From an uncultured Bacilli bacterium (GTDB taxonomy: Bacteria > Bacillota_I > Bacilli_A > RF39 > UBA660), in NCBI GenBank assembly GCA_934101425.1, contig CAKOQQ010000005.1, positions 70,222 to 134,221 on the forward strand: a DNA stretch of 64,000 bases. The letters are read 5' to 3'. A program made the translations under genes and the position numbers. A model generated the notes under the pieces. That model searched no databases and had not been told where the DNA came from. It was given only the letters and a program-made list of their open reading frames with translations. Positions 43,719 to 51,129 of the stretch are shown piece by piece; position 1 is the first letter of the stretch; the number at the start of each line of letters is the position of its first letter.

Positions 43719-44739
43719 TTATAAACATTGCATCACCAAATGAAAAGAATCTATATTTTTCTTTTATTGCTTCATTATAAGCGTTTAAGATATGTTCTTT
43801 GCCTGCAAGTGCACTAACTAACATAACGAGTGTTGACTTAGGTAAATGAAAGTTTGTTATAAGTGAATCAATAGCTTTAAATTCATATCCTGGATAAATA
43901 AATATATCAGTCCAAAATGAGCAAGCCTTAAAACAACCATATAATTTCATAACTGATTCTAATGTTCTAGTTGATGTTGTACCAACGGCAATAATCTTAT
44001 GATTACTTTCTTTAGTTTTTTTAAGTAGCTCTGCTGTTTCTTCATTTATAATACAAAATTCACTATGCATTTTATGATTATTAACATCTTCTACATTCAC
44101 AGGTCTAAATGTACCAAGCCCTACATGTAGGGTAATATAAGCTATATTAACCCCTTTTTCTTCTATCTTTTTAAGTAGTTCTTTAGTAAAATGTAAGCCT
44201 GCTGTAGGAGCTGCTGCACTACCTACATTTTTAGCATATACAGTTTGATATCTATCTTTATCATCTAATTTTTCATGAATATAAGGAGGAAGTGGCATTT
44301 CGCCTAATTTATCTAATATTTCATATAAAATACCATCATACTTTAATTTAAAATGTCTTACTCCTTCATCTTCTACTTTAACACATTCAGCTAAAAGTAT
44401 GCCATCACCAAAACTAACTATAGTTCCCTCTTTAACTCTTTTAGCAGGTTTAACTAATGTTTTCCACACATCACTTTCTAAATCATTTAAAAGTAATATT
44501 TCAATAGCTGCATTAGTATCTTTTTTAGTACCATATAACCTAGCAGGAATAACTTTAGTATCATTTAAAACTAAAGTATCACCTTCATCTAAATAATCAA
44601 TTATATCTTTAAATTTTTTATGTGAAATTTCTCCAGTTACTTTATCAAGTAAAAGTAATCTAGATTCATCTCTTTTACTTATAGGAGTTTGTGCAATTAA
44701 CTCCTCTGGTAAATCAAAATCAAAATCACTAGTTTTCAT
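43696..44739 (-). CDS. queA: S-adenosylmethionine:tRNA ribosyltransferase-isomerase
   Basis: A 347-residue QueA, which makes epoxyqueuosine in tRNA. FDFDLPEELIAQTPISKRDESRLL at the start, NDTKVIPARLYG, AAPTAGLHFT, HVGLGTFRPV and TNFHLPKSTLVMLVSALAG are hallmark segments. No tgt gene is in the window. First of three overlapping genes (queA, metallopeptidase-like, miaA). Confidence 0.97.
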   Translation of the reverse strand: MKTSDFDFDLPEELIAQTPISKRDESRLLLLDKVTGEISHKKFKDIIDYLDEGDTLVLNDTKVIPARLYGTKKDTNAAIEILLLNDLESDVWKTLVKPAKRVKEGTIVSFGDGILLAECVKVEDEGVRHFKLKYDGILYEILDKLGEMPLPPYIHEKLDDKDRYQTVYAKNVGSAAAPTAGLHFTKELLKKIEEKGVNIAYITLHVGLGTFRPVNVEDVNNHKMHSEFCIINEETAELLKKTKESNHKIIAVGTTSTRTLESVMKLYGCFKACSFWTDIFIYPGYEFKAIDSLITNFHLPKSTLVMLVSALAGKEHILNAYNEAIKEKYRFFSFGDAMFINDFNKNK

Positions 44740-44771
44740 AATCCACCTCGCCTAGATATTATATCATAAAA

Positions 44772-45323
44772 TTAAAATAATTTCTTTATTTTCATTTTTT
44801 CTTTATCAAGTTCATGTACCGATGCATGAGTTACATTAAAAGCTTCTTTATCATAATTTAAACTAATATCATTTAAAATAAAATATATCATATTTATAAC
44901 TCCTCTATGAGTTATAAATAATGTATCTTCATAAGTTAATATTTCAGCTAAATAGTCTTTTATTCTTAAGTATAAATCCATAAGTGATTCACCATTTGGA
45001 AATCTTTTATTAATATCTCTAGTATGCATGTATTCACCATATAATTTTAGTGCTTCATCTTTTAACATACCATTAACTAATCCCTTATCCATTTCTCTTA
45101 ATTTAGGTGTGTAAGTAACACTAACATCTAAATAACTAGATACTATTAAACTTGTTTGTTTAGCTCTTAAAATATCACTAGAAACTATTTTAGAAATATT
45201 ACAACCTTTTAATTTTATACTACTTTCTCTAACTCCAATTATTCCTTCTTTAGTTAGTCCTACATTACTATATCCCCCAACATATCTTTCGTCATCTAAT
45301 CCATGTCTTAAAAAATAAATCAT
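44772..45323 (-). CDS. histidine phosphatase (phosphoglycerate-mutase-like)
   Basis: About 183 residues. The catalytic motif FLRHG opens the protein, GLTKEGI and SDILRAKQTS follow, and the second His lies in FITHRGVI. It is an acid-phosphatase-type member of the superfamily, with unknown substrate. ATG at 45323 has GGAGG upstream; the longer TTG start would include the ribosome site. It follows tdk. Confidence 0.82.
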   Translation of the reverse strand: MIYFLRHGLDDERYVGGYSNVGLTKEGIIGVRESSIKLKGCNISKIVSSDILRAKQTSLIVSSYLDVSVTYTPKLREMDKGLVNGMLKDEALKLYGEYMHTRDINKRFPNGESLMDLYLRIKDYLAEILTYEDTLFITHRGVINMIYFILNDISLNYDKEAFNVTHASVHELDKEKMKIKKLF

Positions 45324-45347
45324 ATACTCCTCCAATAAAAAAATGTA

Positions 45348-45983
45348 TTATAAAAATACATTTGGTTTTTTGTGTAAAAATTTCTTTTTTAATTTTTCAA
45401 TATTATATCCCATTACTTTTTCCATATAGCATTTACCACATAATGGTACATATTCTACATTAGCTTCTCCATCTATAACAACAGATTCACCTTCCATAAC
45501 ATATTTACCATTTACTTTTCTTGCATTAAACTTAGCTAATTTCATACATTCACATATATTTTTTAATTCTTCCACATAATCTGACAATTCAAATAATCTT
45601 TTACTGCCTGTAAATGTTCTAGTAGTAAAATCAGTTCTAAGTCCATAACAATTTACTGGAATATCTAATATTTTAGTAATTTTCCATAACTCTTCAATTT
45701 GTTCTTCTGTTAAAAATTGTGCTTCATCAACTAATATAAGTGATACGTTATCATATTTAAGTAAATTTTCATCACTTAAAAGTGAATCAGTTGGTTTTAA
45801 ATAAATATTAACCTTTTTTGCAAGACCTATTCTAGATACTATCATATTATCCCCTTTAGTATCTACTGTAGACTTAATAAGTAAGGTATTATAACCTTTT
45901 TCTTCTAAATTGTAAGCATCCTTCATAAGTGCTATACTTTTTCCAGAATTCATTGCTCCATAATAATAAACTAACTTCGCCAT
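45348..45983 (-). CDS. tdk: thymidine kinase
   Basis: A 211-residue type II thymidine kinase for nucleoside salvage. P-loop GAMNSGKS at about residues 9-16, Walker B-like LILVDEAQFL, the lasso region, and zinc cysteines in ICECMK and CGKCYMEK. AGGAGT precedes the start and a good promoter is at 46007-46035. Confidence 0.95.
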   Translation of the reverse strand: MAKLVYYYGAMNSGKSIALMKDAYNLEEKGYNTLLIKSTVDTKGDNMIVSRIGLAKKVNIYLKPTDSLLSDENLLKYDNVSLILVDEAQFLTEEQIEELWKITKILDIPVNCYGLRTDFTTRTFTGSKRLFELSDYVEELKNICECMKLAKFNARKVNGKYVMEGESVVIDGEANVEYVPLCGKCYMEKVMGYNIEKLKKKFLHKKPNVFL

Positions 45984-46006
45984 AACATACTCCTATCATA
46001 TATTAA

Positions 46007-46035
46007 ATGATACGCGTTATTATGACACTTGTCAA
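46007..46035 (-). promoter_or_regulatory. sigma-A promoter of tdk
   Basis: TTGACA (46030-46035), 17 bases, TATCAT (46007-46012) on the minus strand. Confidence 0.75.
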
Positions 46036-46049
46036 TATAAAAAAAAGAA

Positions 46050-46487
46050 TTAGTTAAGTTTATCTTTTACTAATTTACTTACTAATCCCATATCAGCTTT
46101 TCCTTTTAATAAAGGTGTTACTTTTCCCATTACTTTTCCCATATCAGAAGGTATAGACGCTCCTAGCTCACTAATTGCTCTAGTAACTATAGCATCGATT
46201 TCTTCGGTACTTAATTGTTCTGGCATATACTTTTCAAGAACTTTAATTTCTTCAGTAGTTTTACTAATTAAATCTTCTCTATTACCTTTTTTAAACTCTT
46301 CTATTGATTCTTTTCTAGTTTTAATTTGTTTACCAATTACAAGTGCTATATCATCATCTGTTAATTCTTTTTTTGCTTTAATTTCTTCCATTTGAATAGC
46401 ACCTTTTACCATTCTTAATGTTTCTAATGTGACTTTATCTTTTTCTTTCATTGCAGTAACTATATCTTTAGCAATTCTATCTTTCAT
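46050..46487 (-). CDS. yqeY: YqeY/GatB-domain protein
   Basis: A 145-residue helical protein with the YqeY features: LRMVKGAIQMEEIKAKKELTDDD, EIKVLEKYMPEQLS and DMGKVMGKVTPLLKGKAD. The domain is related to the tail of GatB and GatE and may bind tRNA; its cellular role is unsettled. The rpsU-yqeY pairing is common in Firmicutes. Confidence 0.93.
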   Translation of the reverse strand: MKDRIAKDIVTAMKEKDKVTLETLRMVKGAIQMEEIKAKKELTDDDIALVIGKQIKTRKESIEEFKKGNREDLISKTTEEIKVLEKYMPEQLSTEEIDAIVTRAISELGASIPSDMGKVMGKVTPLLKGKADMGLVSKLVKDKLN

Positions 46488-46499
46488 AAATCCTCCTTA

Positions 46500-46523
46500 A
46501 AAATAAAGAAGCCTTTAGGCTCC
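46500..46523 (-). terminator. weak hairpin between rpsU and yqeY
   Basis: AGCCT/AGGCT stem with a two-base loop followed by an imperfect T tract. It probably lowers rather than stops transcription into yqeY. Confidence 0.4.
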
Positions 46524-46717
46524 TAGTAGTTGTTTCTTTCTCTTTTATGTGAATTCTTAATTGCTTCTTTTTTTGCAATTCTTTTTTTAACTCCAGGTTT
46601 CATATAACCTTCTTGTCTTTCTCTAATAGATTTTAGGGAGCCATCTTTAGCATTTTTTTGTTTGAAAGTTCTTAAAGCACCATCAACATTTCCATTACGA
46701 ACTACTACTTTAGTCAT
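46523..46717 (-). CDS. rpsU: 30S ribosomal protein S21
   Basis: A 64-residue, very basic protein starting MTKVVVRNGNVDGALRTFK and ending in a Lys/Arg/Glu helix, standard for bS21. GGGAGGGG lies before the ATG. Its promoter is at 46750-46778. Confidence 0.97.
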   Translation of the reverse strand: MTKVVVRNGNVDGALRTFKQKNAKDGSLKSIRERQEGYMKPGVKKRIAKKEAIKNSHKRERNNY

Positions 46718-46749
46718 TTAATTCCCCTCCCTTCATCATATACACCAAC

Positions 46750-46778
46750 ATTATAACACTTCTAATCATTAAAAACAA
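46750..46778 (-). promoter_or_regulatory. sigma-A promoter of rpsU-yqeY
   Basis: TTGTTT (46773-46778), 17 bases, TATAAT (46750-46755) on the minus strand. Confidence 0.7.
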
Positions 46779-46857
46779 CTAAAAAAAAGACATTTTTCTA
46801 CAAAAATTAGAGGAAATTACTATTTTTTCCTTAATGATAATAATAGGAGGTGAAAAA

Positions 46858-48894
46858 ATGTTGGAAAGTTATCCATTTGTTAAACAAGAAGATCAAAAAG
46901 AATGTGGTCCTGTTTGTTTACAAATGATAATAAAGTATTACAAAGGATATATAGATTTAGAATATTTAAATTATTTATGCAAAACAAATAAATATGGAAC
47001 AAATGCCTATAATCTTATAAATGGCGCCAAAGAAATAGGTTTTGATTCATATGCAGTAAAAGCTAATATAGACGAATTAAAAGGCTCAGTATTTCCTTTA
47101 ATAGCTCATGTAGTTATAAAAAACAAATATAATCATTATGTAGTAATATATAAAATTAATTATAATAAAAAATATTTAATAGTTGCTGATCCTGCTAACA
47201 AAATTAAAAAAGTATCATTTGATGAATTTAATACTATATTTAGTAATATAGTAATATTCTTATTCCCAGTAAAAAAAATACCCCAAAATAAAAATGTATC
47301 ATTAATAAATTATTTATCAAATATACTTATAAATAATTATAAAAGTTTTCTGCCCCTTTTTTTATTATCTTTTATAATTACCATTTTTACTATAGTATCA
47401 TCATTCTATTTTAAAATAATGTTAGATAATTATAATAATAAAAACTACATAATATTAATATTTATATTATTTATAATCTTTAATTTAATTAAAACTTTAA
47501 CTAATTATTTCAGAAATAAAGTAACATTTATATTAAATGAAAAAATAGACTTTGATATAACTTGTAATACTTACAAAAACATTATAAATCTCCCCTATAA
47601 TTACTACAAAAATCATACAACTGGTGATGTTATATCAAGAGTTACTAAATTAAATGATATACGAGAATTAATAAATAAAGTTTTTATATCAATATTTATG
47701 GATTTACCTCTTTCGTTAGTATCATTTATAACACTTTATATAATTAGTTCTAAATTATTTTATATAACTATATTACTATTACTTTTATATATATTAATAA
47801 TACTTATTTATATACTTCCCTCTAAAAATATAATAAATAAAATTAATGAAGAAAATAGTAATGTAACTTCTTATTTATATGAAACAATAAGTGGTTTTGA
47901 AACTGTTAAGGGATTAAATATAAAAGATAAAATAATTAGAACATTTTATAATAAATACTCAAAATTATTAGAAGAAATATTTAAATTTAATAACTTAAAT
48001 AATAACCAAATGTTATTAAAAGAAATAGTATTTAATACTACCAATTTAGTAATTATTTTTACAGGCATTTTATTAATTACTAAAAATGAAATAACGATTG
48101 GAACACTTATTACATTTAATACTATACTCTCATACTTTTTAGAACCAATAATAAATATATTAAATTTAAATAGCAACATCATAGAAGCTAAAACATCACT
48201 TAAAAGAGTACTTAATATATTAGAATATAAAAAAGATAATGGCATTATTGATAAACCATTTAATAATATTAAAGTAAGTAACTTAACTTATAAAATAGAT
48301 AATAATACTATTATAAATAACTTAAACATAAATATTGAAAAAAGTGAAAAAGTAATGATAATTGGTAGTTCTGGAACTGGTAAGTCAACCTTATTAAAAA
48401 TTATTCTTAAATATTATGAAGTTAAAAGAAATAATATATTTTTAAATGATATTGATATAAACGACTATAAAAATAATAGTATCCATAAAAACATATCATA
48501 TATATCCCAAAATGAAATACTATTTACAGATACTATTTCAAATAACTTAACTATTTGTAGTAATGAAAAAATAATTGAAATATCAAAACTATGTTATATA
48601 GATGAAATATTAAAAGATAAAAACTTAGGATATAACTATTTATTAGAAGAAAATGGTTTTAATGTATCAGGAGGTCAAAAGCAAAGAATTATATTAGCTC
48701 GAGCATTACTTAAACCATTTAATATTCTTATAATAGATGAAGGATTAAATGAATTAGACATAGCATTAGAAAGAAAAATATTAAAAAATATATTCAATTA
48801 TTTTAAAAATAAAACAATAATTATAGTATCACATAGATTAGAAAATAAAGACTTATTTGATAAAATAATAAATTTAGATTTATGTATGACGTAG
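46858..48894 (+). CDS. bacteriocin-processing ABC exporter (C39 peptidase, permease, ATPase)
   Basis: About 678 residues. Residues 1-130 are a C39 peptidase: catalytic Gln/Cys in KQEDQKECGPVCLQM, His in YNHYVVIYK, Asp in LIVADPANK. A six-helix exporter domain follows, then the ATPase with Walker A GSSGTGKST, signature NVSGGQKQR, Walker B ILIIDEGLNELD and the His of SHR. Such PCATs cut double-glycine leaders and export the peptide. AGGAGG sits seven bases before ATG 46858; an earlier ATG at 46834 is rejected. The Walker-B region has Asp-Glu-Gly rather than Asp-Glu-Ala/Pro. It heads a five-gene operon with its own substrates. Confidence 0.92.
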   Translation: MLESYPFVKQEDQKECGPVCLQMIIKYYKGYIDLEYLNYLCKTNKYGTNAYNLINGAKEIGFDSYAVKANIDELKGSVFPLIAHVVIKNKYNHYVVIYKINYNKKYLIVADPANKIKKVSFDEFNTIFSNIVIFLFPVKKIPQNKNVSLINYLSNILINNYKSFLPLFLLSFIITIFTIVSSFYFKIMLDNYNNKNYIILIFILFIIFNLIKTLTNYFRNKVTFILNEKIDFDITCNTYKNIINLPYNYYKNHTTGDVISRVTKLNDIRELINKVFISIFMDLPLSLVSFITLYIISSKLFYITILLLLLYILIILIYILPSKNIINKINEENSNVTSYLYETISGFETVKGLNIKDKIIRTFYNKYSKLLEEIFKFNNLNNNQMLLKEIVFNTTNLVIIFTGILLITKNEITIGTLITFNTILSYFLEPIINILNLNSNIIEAKTSLKRVLNILEYKKDNGIIDKPFNNIKVSNLTYKIDNNTIINNLNINIEKSEKVMIIGSSGTGKSTLLKIILKYYEVKRNNIFLNDIDINDYKNNSIHKNISYISQNEILFTDTISNNLTICSNEKIIEISKLCYIDEILKDKNLGYNYLLEENGFNVSGGQKQRIILARALLKPFNILIIDEGLNELDIALERKILKNIFNYFKNKTIIIVSHRLENKDLFDKIINLDLCMT

Positions 48895-49337
48895 ATATAT
48901 TTAAAAACTATAATGTTATTTTAAATAAAACTAATAAGAAATATATTTTAATCTACATTACTATAATTATGATGCTTATAATAATATTTATTTATATTTC
49001 ATTAAATTATAAATATGAAAAAAAATATTACACAACTGGACAAGTTATAATTTATGATAATAAATATTATATTAAAACTTATATAGAAGAAGATAAAATT
49101 AATATAATCTATAATAATTTAATATTTGATAATGATAATACCAAATATAAAATAAAATCACTTGGTGATGAATATTTTATATTTAATAATAAAAAATATT
49201 ATGAAGTAAATTTATTATTTGATTTAGATTATAAATATTTAATAAATAATAATATATTAGAACTATATTTTATAGAAGAAAAAACCACATTATTTAAAAG
49301 TTTTATAAATAAAATAAAGAAAGGAATGAATAAGTGA
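48882..49337 (+). CDS. bacteriocin-export accessory protein, single-pass
   Basis: A 151-residue protein with one membrane helix (about 22-42) and a beta-rich outer part of about 100 residues (TTGQVIIYDNKYYIKTY and later strands). It occupies the place of the HlyD/MesE-like accessory subunit of peptide exporters but is far shorter, lacking the long coiled coil. It overlaps the exporter gene by 13 bases and the first peptide gene by four. The role is inferred from position. Confidence 0.6.
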   Translation: MYDVDIFKNYNVILNKTNKKYILIYITIIMMLIIIFIYISLNYKYEKKYYTTGQVIIYDNKYYIKTYIEEDKINIIYNNLIFDNDNTKYKIKSLGDEYFIFNNKKYYEVNLLFDLDYKYLINNNILELYFIEEKTTLFKSFINKIKKGMNK

Positions 49338-49468
49338 GAAAAATAGAAGATAAAGAACTTACTAAAATAAATGGTGGTGGATTAGGATTATGGGCACTTG
49401 GTGCTTCTGTTGTATTTTTTATAGGAGTTATAGATGGTTATATTAGACCACTTAAATGTAATAAATGA
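49334..49468 (+). CDS. double-glycine-leader bacteriocin peptide A
   Basis: A 44-residue precursor starting at GTG 49334, eight bases after AAAGGA. Leader MRKIEDKELTKINGG matches the LxxIxGG pattern cut by C39 peptidases. The predicted mature peptide has 29 residues: a hydrophobic Gly/Ala/Val-rich stretch with the FIGVIDG turn, then YIRPLKCNK. One Cys, so no disulfide within the peptide. This looks like a class II (possibly two-peptide IIb) bacteriocin. It overlaps the accessory gene upstream and peptide B downstream (ATGA). Confidence 0.78.
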   Translation: MRKIEDKELTKINGGGLGLWALGASVVFFIGVIDGYIRPLKCNK

Positions 49469-49632
49469 CAAAAATAAAAGATAATGATTTATATAATATA
49501 GTTGGTGGAGCATCAATTACAGGTACATTTTTAAGTGCATTAGCTAAAAGTGTTACAACAATATATAATTTAGGCAGATCACTTGGATCATCCCTTAGAA
49601 GGGCTATAAGTGGTAGAATCTGTAGTTTATAA
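49465..49632 (+). CDS. double-glycine-leader bacteriocin peptide B
   Basis: A 55-residue precursor. Leader MTKIKDNDLYNIVGG is followed by a predicted mature peptide of 40 residues, amphipathic and cationic, with SITGTFLSALAKSV, NLGRSLGSSLRRAIS and a near-terminal Cys (GRICSL). The ATG overlaps the stop of peptide A. Leaders A and B share register and the LxxIxGG core, so both should be cut and exported by the C39 transporter. The two could act together; each also has one Cys, so a cross-link is conceivable. Confidence 0.78.
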   Translation: MTKIKDNDLYNIVGGASITGTFLSALAKSVTTIYNLGRSLGSSLRRAISGRICSL

Positions 49633-49783
49633 CTTTATTAAAAAATATAAAAATATAATCCTTATAATCTTATCACCATTTATAATAACATTAATATCCT
49701 TACTAATTAAAATATTATTTTTAAGTGGTAATATAATTGGCACTTATATTAGAATAATATCTGAAAATGGTGTATGTATATAA
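49610..49783 (+). CDS. small hydrophobic protein, candidate bacteriocin immunity
   Basis: A 57-residue frame starting at GTG 49610 inside the end of peptide B, in another frame, with AGAAGG seven bases upstream. A charged start (VVYNFIKKYKN) leads into one long hydrophobic segment of about 25 residues, then GNIIGTYIRIISENG. There is no double-glycine leader. Size, single membrane helix and position at the end of the operon suggest an immunity peptide. The overlap with peptide B makes the start the least certain point. Confidence 0.5.
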   Translation: MVESVVYNFIKKYKNIILIILSPFIITLISLLIKILFLSGNIIGTYIRIISENGVCI

Positions 49784-49814
49784 AAAAAATATCAGTTTAA
49801 AACTGATATTTTTT
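49783..49814. terminator. bidirectional terminator of the bacteriocin operon and pilin-Hint gene
   Basis: AAATATCAGTTT/AAACTGATATTT stem with A and T flanks between the convergent genes. Confidence 0.85.
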
Positions 49815-50922
49815 AATTAGATGTTCTACTTGGCGTAGATTGTGCATTATGTACTAAGAATTCATATTCTGTTATTAGATAATTATGATTATTTTCTACA
49901 GTAAAGTTATATACATTTACTGGTTTATCTAATTTAACCTTTCTTATTGTCTTTATCTTCATACTACCTTTTAGGCTATATAAAGTATCTCCTACTTTTA
50001 AATCATAAGCTCTAACCCAACCTTTATCAAGTACATAATATTCATGTTTTTCTGTTGATTTAATTACTTCACCATTAGTTGTAGTTATTTCATATAATGT
50101 ATCATTTTGACTAATCATAGTATCTGTTACAAGACTTAGTTCTCTTAAACTTGTAGTTAAATTTATAGCGTATACATAGTCACCAATTTTAATATCTTCA
50201 ATATTCTTAAGTCCATCTTTAGTAAGTACTTTTGTTCCTGCTACAAAACATGTTGATACTGTAAATGTTCCTGTTTTTGTTGCAATATTTCCATTATTAT
50301 CTTCACTTTCAATTTTGTAAGTATTAGATGTTTTTGATGTAGTAGCTGAATATGTTAAATTTGAACCACTATATACTAAAGTATCATTTACATAATATCT
50401 TATTTGTTTTATTCCAGAAGAATCGCTTGTTACTACTGTTATTGTATAGTTAAATGCTACTGTATTTGTTACTGTAACATTTAATGTTGGTGCTACTGTA
50501 TCTTTTTCTTCTACTGGTGGAGTTGGCACTTCTGTACTAGTTACATCACAAGCATCAATACTCACTTTTTCACTTGTACTAGTTCCATCACTTTTTATTT
50601 CTACACAGTATCCTGATATATACATTTTCCCGTATGCTATTCCATCTTCGTTAAATTGCATATATCCTTTGGTTGGTTTTTCTCCACTATAAGTTAATTC
50701 ATTACTAGATAAATCAACACCTGTTATTTCTTCATCTTTATCTAAATTACTTGCATAATATTTTTCTGCTATTTTTTTTATCATTATAGCGTCGTTTTCT
50801 GCACTCTTCTTTTTGGCACTATCTACTGATTTTTTTACGGCTGGTACTGCTATTAGTAGTATTACTGATAATATTACTATTACTGCGAGTAACTCTACTA
50901 ATGTAAATCCTTTCTTTTTCAT
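49813..50922 (-). CDS. type IV pilin-like protein fused to a C-terminal Hint (intein-like) domain
   Basis: A 369-residue protein. Prepilin signal MKKKG then FTLVELLAVIVILSVILLIAV with Glu+5; pilin helix; GKMYISGYCVEIK near 98-110 as in the pilin at 4.9 kb; a Pro/Thr linker and an Ig-like domain (about 142-222, with SGIKQIRYYVNDTLVYSG). Residues 225-359 are a Hint domain: CFVAGTKVLTKDGL with Cys225, TEKH at 290-293 (block B Thr and His) and LVHN at 356-359. Only ten residues follow. Hint domains cut or splice proteins at Cys and Asn by themselves. The presence of Cys1, TxxH and the final His-Asn suggests an active bacterial intein-like or pretoxin-Hint domain. ATG 50922 has GAGGGAG upstream; an in-frame earlier ATG at 50964 lies in the leader hairpin. 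Confidence 0.88.
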   Translation of the reverse strand: MKKKGFTLVELLAVIVILSVILLIAVPAVKKSVDSAKKKSAENDAIMIKKIAEKYYASNLDKDEEITGVDLSSNELTYSGEKPTKGYMQFNEDGIAYGKMYISGYCVEIKSDGTSTSEKVSIDACDVTSTEVPTPPVEEKDTVAPTLNVTVTNTVAFNYTITVVTSDSSGIKQIRYYVNDTLVYSGSNLTYSATTSKTSNTYKIESEDNNGNIATKTGTFTVSTCFVAGTKVLTKDGLKNIEDIKIGDYVYAINLTTSLRELSLVTDTMISQNDTLYEITTTNGEVIKSTEKHEYYVLDKGWVRAYDLKVGDTLYSLKGSMKIKTIRKVKLDKPVNVYNFTVENNHNYLITEYEFLVHNAQSTPSRTSN

Positions 50923-50956
50923 ACTTTCTCCCTCTATCATTTTTAATAAGAAACCA

Positions 50957-50998
50957 AAAAACACAAAACTATAGGAAATTCCTAGTTCTTGTGATTTA
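50957..50998 (-). terminator. terminator-like hairpin between micro-ORF and pilin-Hint gene (copy 2)
   Basis: Same sequence as copy 1 with small changes: ATCACAA pairs with TTGTG(T)TT around ACTAGGAA/TTCCTAT, then a T-rich tract. It ends about 35 bases before the pilin-Hint ATG. Confidence 0.65.
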
Positions 50999-51074
50999 TA
51001 TATATGACTAATTTTTTAGTTAGTAAATATCCTCCCTCACAAATATAAGAAGTATTATAATTTATATTAGCCAT
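50982..51074 (-). CDS. 30-residue leader peptide (copy 2)
   Basis: ATG 51074 follows AAGGAAG. The peptide reads MANINYNTSYICEGG, then YLLTKKLVIYINHKN. It aligns with copy 1 at 6044-6139, one codon shorter; instead of the G9 tract it has GAG GGA GGA. The TAG stop falls in the 5' arm of the hairpin in both copies. I do not recognise the peptide. Confidence 0.55.
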   Translation of the reverse strand: MANINYNTSYICEGGYLLTKKLVIYINHKN

Positions 51075-51098
51075 ATACTTCACTTCCTTACTATATTA

Positions 51099-51127
51099 AG
51101 TATAATATTTTTTATTTTATTTGTAAA
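51099..51127 (-). promoter_or_regulatory. sigma-A promoter of the pilin-Hint leader
   Basis: TTTACA (51122-51127), 17 bases, TATACT (51099-51104) on the minus strand, in the same place relative to the micro-ORF as the promoter of copy 1. Confidence 0.7.
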
Positions 51128-51129
51128 TA

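Noticed and set aside
46834..46857. Upstream ATG at 46834 as the start of the bacteriocin exporter
   Set aside because: It would put the clear AGGAGG inside the coding region; ATG 46858 has ideal spacing and places the C39 Cys at the usual distance from the start.
49813..50922. The Hint proteins as polymorphic toxins
   Set aside because: In toxins the Hint domain precedes a toxin domain; here only six to ten residues follow the final His-Asn and no immunity gene is adjacent.
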